NCBI GenBank assembly: GCA_041687295.1 | Contig: JAWLCG010000314.1 | Span: 1 to 6,113, forward strand | Origin: JAWLCG01 sp041687295 | GTDB taxonomy: Bacteria > Planctomycetota > Phycisphaerae > SM23-33 > FEN-1343 | DNA: 6,113 nt | Direction of reading: 5' to 3' | Part shown: in pieces, positions 4,778 through 6,113 of the stretch | Numbering within the stretch: position 1 is the stretch's first letter | Layout: each line of letters opens with the position of its first letter | Notes under the pieces: generated by a model | Database searches by the model: none | The model's input: the letters and a program-made list of their open reading frames with translations, nothing else | What the model was told of the DNA's origin: nothing | Translations under genes and position numbers: made by a program

Positions 4778-5554
4778 ATGCGTGTGCTATGCGTGCAGCC
4801 GACGATCGAGTGGCAGGACAAGTCCGCCAACTATCGGCGGGTCGAGGGGTTGCTGCGCGGCCAGGCGAGGCCAGGAGACCTGGTCGTCCTGCCTGAGATG
4901 TTCGCCACCGGCTTCAGCATGGACGTGGCCGCCATCGCCGAGACCGTCGGCGGGCCCACCGAGGCCTTCCTGGCCGGCCTGGCCCGGGCGCACCGCTGCA
5001 CCGTCATCGGCGGCGTGGTGACGCTCGGCCCCGATGGCCGTGGGCGCAATGAGGCCCTCGCCCTGGGCCCCGACGGCCAGCTCCTGGCCCGCTACGCCAA
5101 GCTGCACCCCTTCCGCTTCGCCGGCGAGACGGACCACTACGGCCCCGGGTCCGACGTGGCGGTCTTCGACTGGGCCGGCCTGGCCGTGGCGCCGACGGTG
5201 TGCTACGACCTGCGGTTCCCCGAGCTCTACCGCCGCTCCGTGCGGCGGGGGGCGACGCTGCTGGTCGTCATCGCCAATTGGCCCCGTCCGCGGGCCGACC
5301 ACTGGCGGACGCTGCTGCGGGCCCGGGCGATCGAGAACCAGGCCTTCGTCGTCGGCGTCAACCGCGCGGGGGCGGACCCGAAAAACGACTACGCCGGCGG
5401 CAGCCTCATCGTGGGCCCCAAAGGCGAGGTGCTCGCCGAGGCCGGCGAGGGCGAGTGCCTCCTGCCGGCTGACCTGAACGCCGAGGACCTGGCCCGCTGG
5501 CGGGCGGAGTTCCCTGCCCTGGCCGACATCCGCCCCGACCTGCTGGGCCCGTAG
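4778..5554 (+). CDS. Carbon-nitrogen hydrolase, omega-amidase (YafV/Nit2)-like
   Basis: This 258-residue cytosolic nitrilase-superfamily enzyme shows the Glu-Lys-Cys triad: Glu40 in PEMFATGF, Lys108 in YAKLHPF and Cys142 in VCYDLRFPELYR. Also visible are FAGETDHYGPG (114-124), IANWPRPR (165-172) and RARAIENQAFVVGVNR (181-196). The PEMFATGFSM and ANWP signatures and the length fit the YafV/Nit2 omega-amidase branch, which hydrolyses alpha-ketoglutaramate or alpha-ketosuccinamate to the keto acid and ammonia; YafV-type enzymes are regarded as metabolite repair. The start at 4778 is secure, with GGAGGTGA just upstream (GGAGG ends 6 bases before the ATG). The TAG stop lies inside GTAG, the head of a REP-like repeat. 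It is divergent to msrB, with no obvious functional link beyond general repair. Another amidase specificity is possible. Confidence 0.92.
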   Translation: MRVLCVQPTIEWQDKSANYRRVEGLLRGQARPGDLVVLPEMFATGFSMDVAAIAETVGGPTEAFLAGLARAHRCTVIGGVVTLGPDGRGRNEALALGPDGQLLARYAKLHPFRFAGETDHYGPGSDVAVFDWAGLAVAPTVCYDLRFPELYRRSVRRGATLLVVIANWPRPRADHWRTLLRARAIENQAFVVGVNRAGADPKNDYAGGSLIVGPKGEVLAEAGEGECLLPADLNAEDLARWRAEFPALADIRPDLLGP

Positions 5555-5581
5555 GCCGGGTCGAGCGCAGCGAGGCCCGGC
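5549..5581 (+). repeat. REP-like element at the nitrilase stop codon
   Basis: GTAG (5551-5554), which contains the nitrilase stop, is followed by GCCGGG (5555-5560) and CCCGGC (5576-5581), a 6-bp stem around an interior holding GAGCGCAGCG. The first 26 bases (5549-5574) recur exactly at 6088-6113. It separates the nitrilase from the convergent 58-residue gene by only 39 bases and could act as a bidirectional barrier, though no T tract is present. Confidence 0.85.
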
Positions 5582-5593
5582 ACGCGGCGCCCG

Positions 5594-5770
5594 TCAGTTC
5601 ATCCGCCAATCCTGGCGCTCAAGGCGGGCGCGGTCGCGCTGAGTGCGCTGGTGTCGGCCGGCGGTGCCGAGGATCTGCGTGAAGGTGAGCACCGCGCGGA
5701 ACAGCAGGGCCATCGCCTCGTCGCTGAGGGGCTCGGCGGGCTCTTTGCGGGGCTGGTCGGGGGCGGTCAT
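5594..5770 (-). CDS. Small hypothetical protein (58 residues)
   Basis: I do not recognise this protein. It begins MTAPDQPRKEPAEPL, has a mostly hydrophobic or amphipathic helix (about residues 19-36, AMALLFRAVLTFTQILGT) and ends in a strongly basic tail (39-57, seven Arg and one His). It has no cysteine and no clear signal peptide; one short membrane-associated helix is conceivable. Coding support: its ATG overlaps the stop of the upstream gene as ATGA, GAGG lies 7 bases before the ATG, and all but about five of its 58 codons end in G or C. It is probably translationally coupled to the 100-residue protein and may work with it. Confidence 0.7.
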   Translation of the reverse strand: MTAPDQPRKEPAEPLSDEAMALLFRAVLTFTQILGTAGRHQRTQRDRARLERQDWRMN

Positions 5771-6069
5771 GGCTGGACCTCGCCGGCCTCGTTGACGCCG
5801 AACTCGCGGGCGACCTGGTGCAGGGCGTCCTCACGGCTGACGTGCGTGGAGTCGCCCACGAAGCCGCCGCTGTCGTCGAGCCGGTAGAGCGTCCAGAAGG
5901 GCCCGACCCTTTCGATGACCACCCGGCTGACCATGCGCGGCACGTTGGCCGGGCCGCCCAAGCTCATCGCCGCGTGCGGCAGGCACTCGTGCGAGGCCTC
6001 CACCGGCCGCGGCAGGTCGATGACCAGCCGGTCGTTTCCGTCGTCGGTCTTGCTGCTCTTCTTCGCCAT
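5767..6069 (-). CDS. Hypothetical protein (100 residues)
   Basis: I do not recognise this protein. After a Lys/Asp-rich N-terminus (MAKKSSKTDDGNDR) comes a compact mixed region. The C-terminal half, WTLYRLDDSGGFVGDSTHVSREDALHQVAREFGV (about 61-94), looks like a small alpha/beta domain in which two strands carry a polar turn and are followed by a helix. No catalytic motif, membrane segment or signal peptide is visible. The ATG at 6069 is preferred to the in-frame TTG at 6075 because GGAG lies 6 bases upstream of it. It is the first gene of a two-gene unit with the 58-residue ORF. The promoter would lie in or beyond the repeat at the window edge. Confidence 0.75.
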   Translation of the reverse strand: MAKKSSKTDDGNDRLVIDLPRPVEASHECLPHAAMSLGGPANVPRMVSRVVIERVGPFWTLYRLDDSGGFVGDSTHVSREDALHQVAREFGVNEAGEVQP

Positions 6070-6087
6070 GCACAACTCCAGGGGGTT

Positions 6088-6113
6088 CCGTAGGCCGGGT
6101 CGAGCGCAGCGAG
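6088..6113 (+). repeat. Second copy of the nitrilase-end REP-like element, cut by the window end
   Basis: Twenty-six bases are identical to 5549-5574 in the same orientation, including the GTAG head (6090-6093) and the GAGCGCAGCG core. The second arm would lie outside the window. This copy is 18 bases upstream of the start of the 100-residue gene, so here the element sits at a 5' rather than a 3' gene end. Confidence 0.85.

Noticed and set aside
5818..6093. A 91-codon plus-strand frame ending in the GTAG of the edge repeat, which would fit the stop-codon pattern.
   Set aside because: The minus-strand 100-residue gene has the better start, ribosome binding site, coupling and protein-like composition; the plus-strand frame looks like its shadow.

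Overview
This window is strongly GC-rich, and its coding regions use almost only G or C at third codon positions. The protein types and the many gene-end palindromes would fit a Planctomycetota-like or other deep-branching Gram-negative bacterium. That placement is an impression from family resemblance, not a measurement. No rRNA, tRNA, CRISPR array, transposase or phage gene was seen.

Layout: a minus-strand ROK-family sugar kinase (79-1056) lies next to the left edge, beyond an odd G/C homopolymer tract (10-41). A 183-base gap full of inverted repeats separates it from a minus-strand pair, a capped HAD phosphatase (2259-3077) and a PfkB kinase resembling the heptose-7-phosphate kinase HldA/RfaE1 (1240-2265). 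These two overlap by 7 bases. Divergent to them is a SIS-domain phosphoheptose isomerase of the GmhA type (3234-3824). Isomerase, kinase and phosphatase together match three successive steps of nucleotide-activated heptose synthesis starting from sedoheptulose 7-phosphate. No nucleotidyltransferase is present, so the route would have to finish elsewhere.

Next come a repeat-rich gap (3825-4018) and a minus-strand MsrB methionine sulfoxide reductase (4019-4549). MsrB has a lipoprotein-like N-terminus and a second well-placed internal start that would give a cytosolic form. A divergent omega-amidase/YafV-type nitrilase (4778-5554) follows. The right end holds two small unrecognised minus-strand genes overlapping by ATGA (5767-6069 and 5594-5770); the 58-residue one is easily missed.

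The most unusual layer is non-coding. The gaps carry at least nine inverted-repeat elements, two of them present twice in the window. Several have the layout of REP sequences: a GTAG or ATAG tetranucleotide directly 5' of a palindrome. All four genes ending in TAG have that stop inside a GTAGG string, and for the kinase and the nitrilase the palindrome starts directly after the stop codon. This suggests mobilisation by REP-associated tyrosine transposases (RAYTs) encoded elsewhere in the genome.
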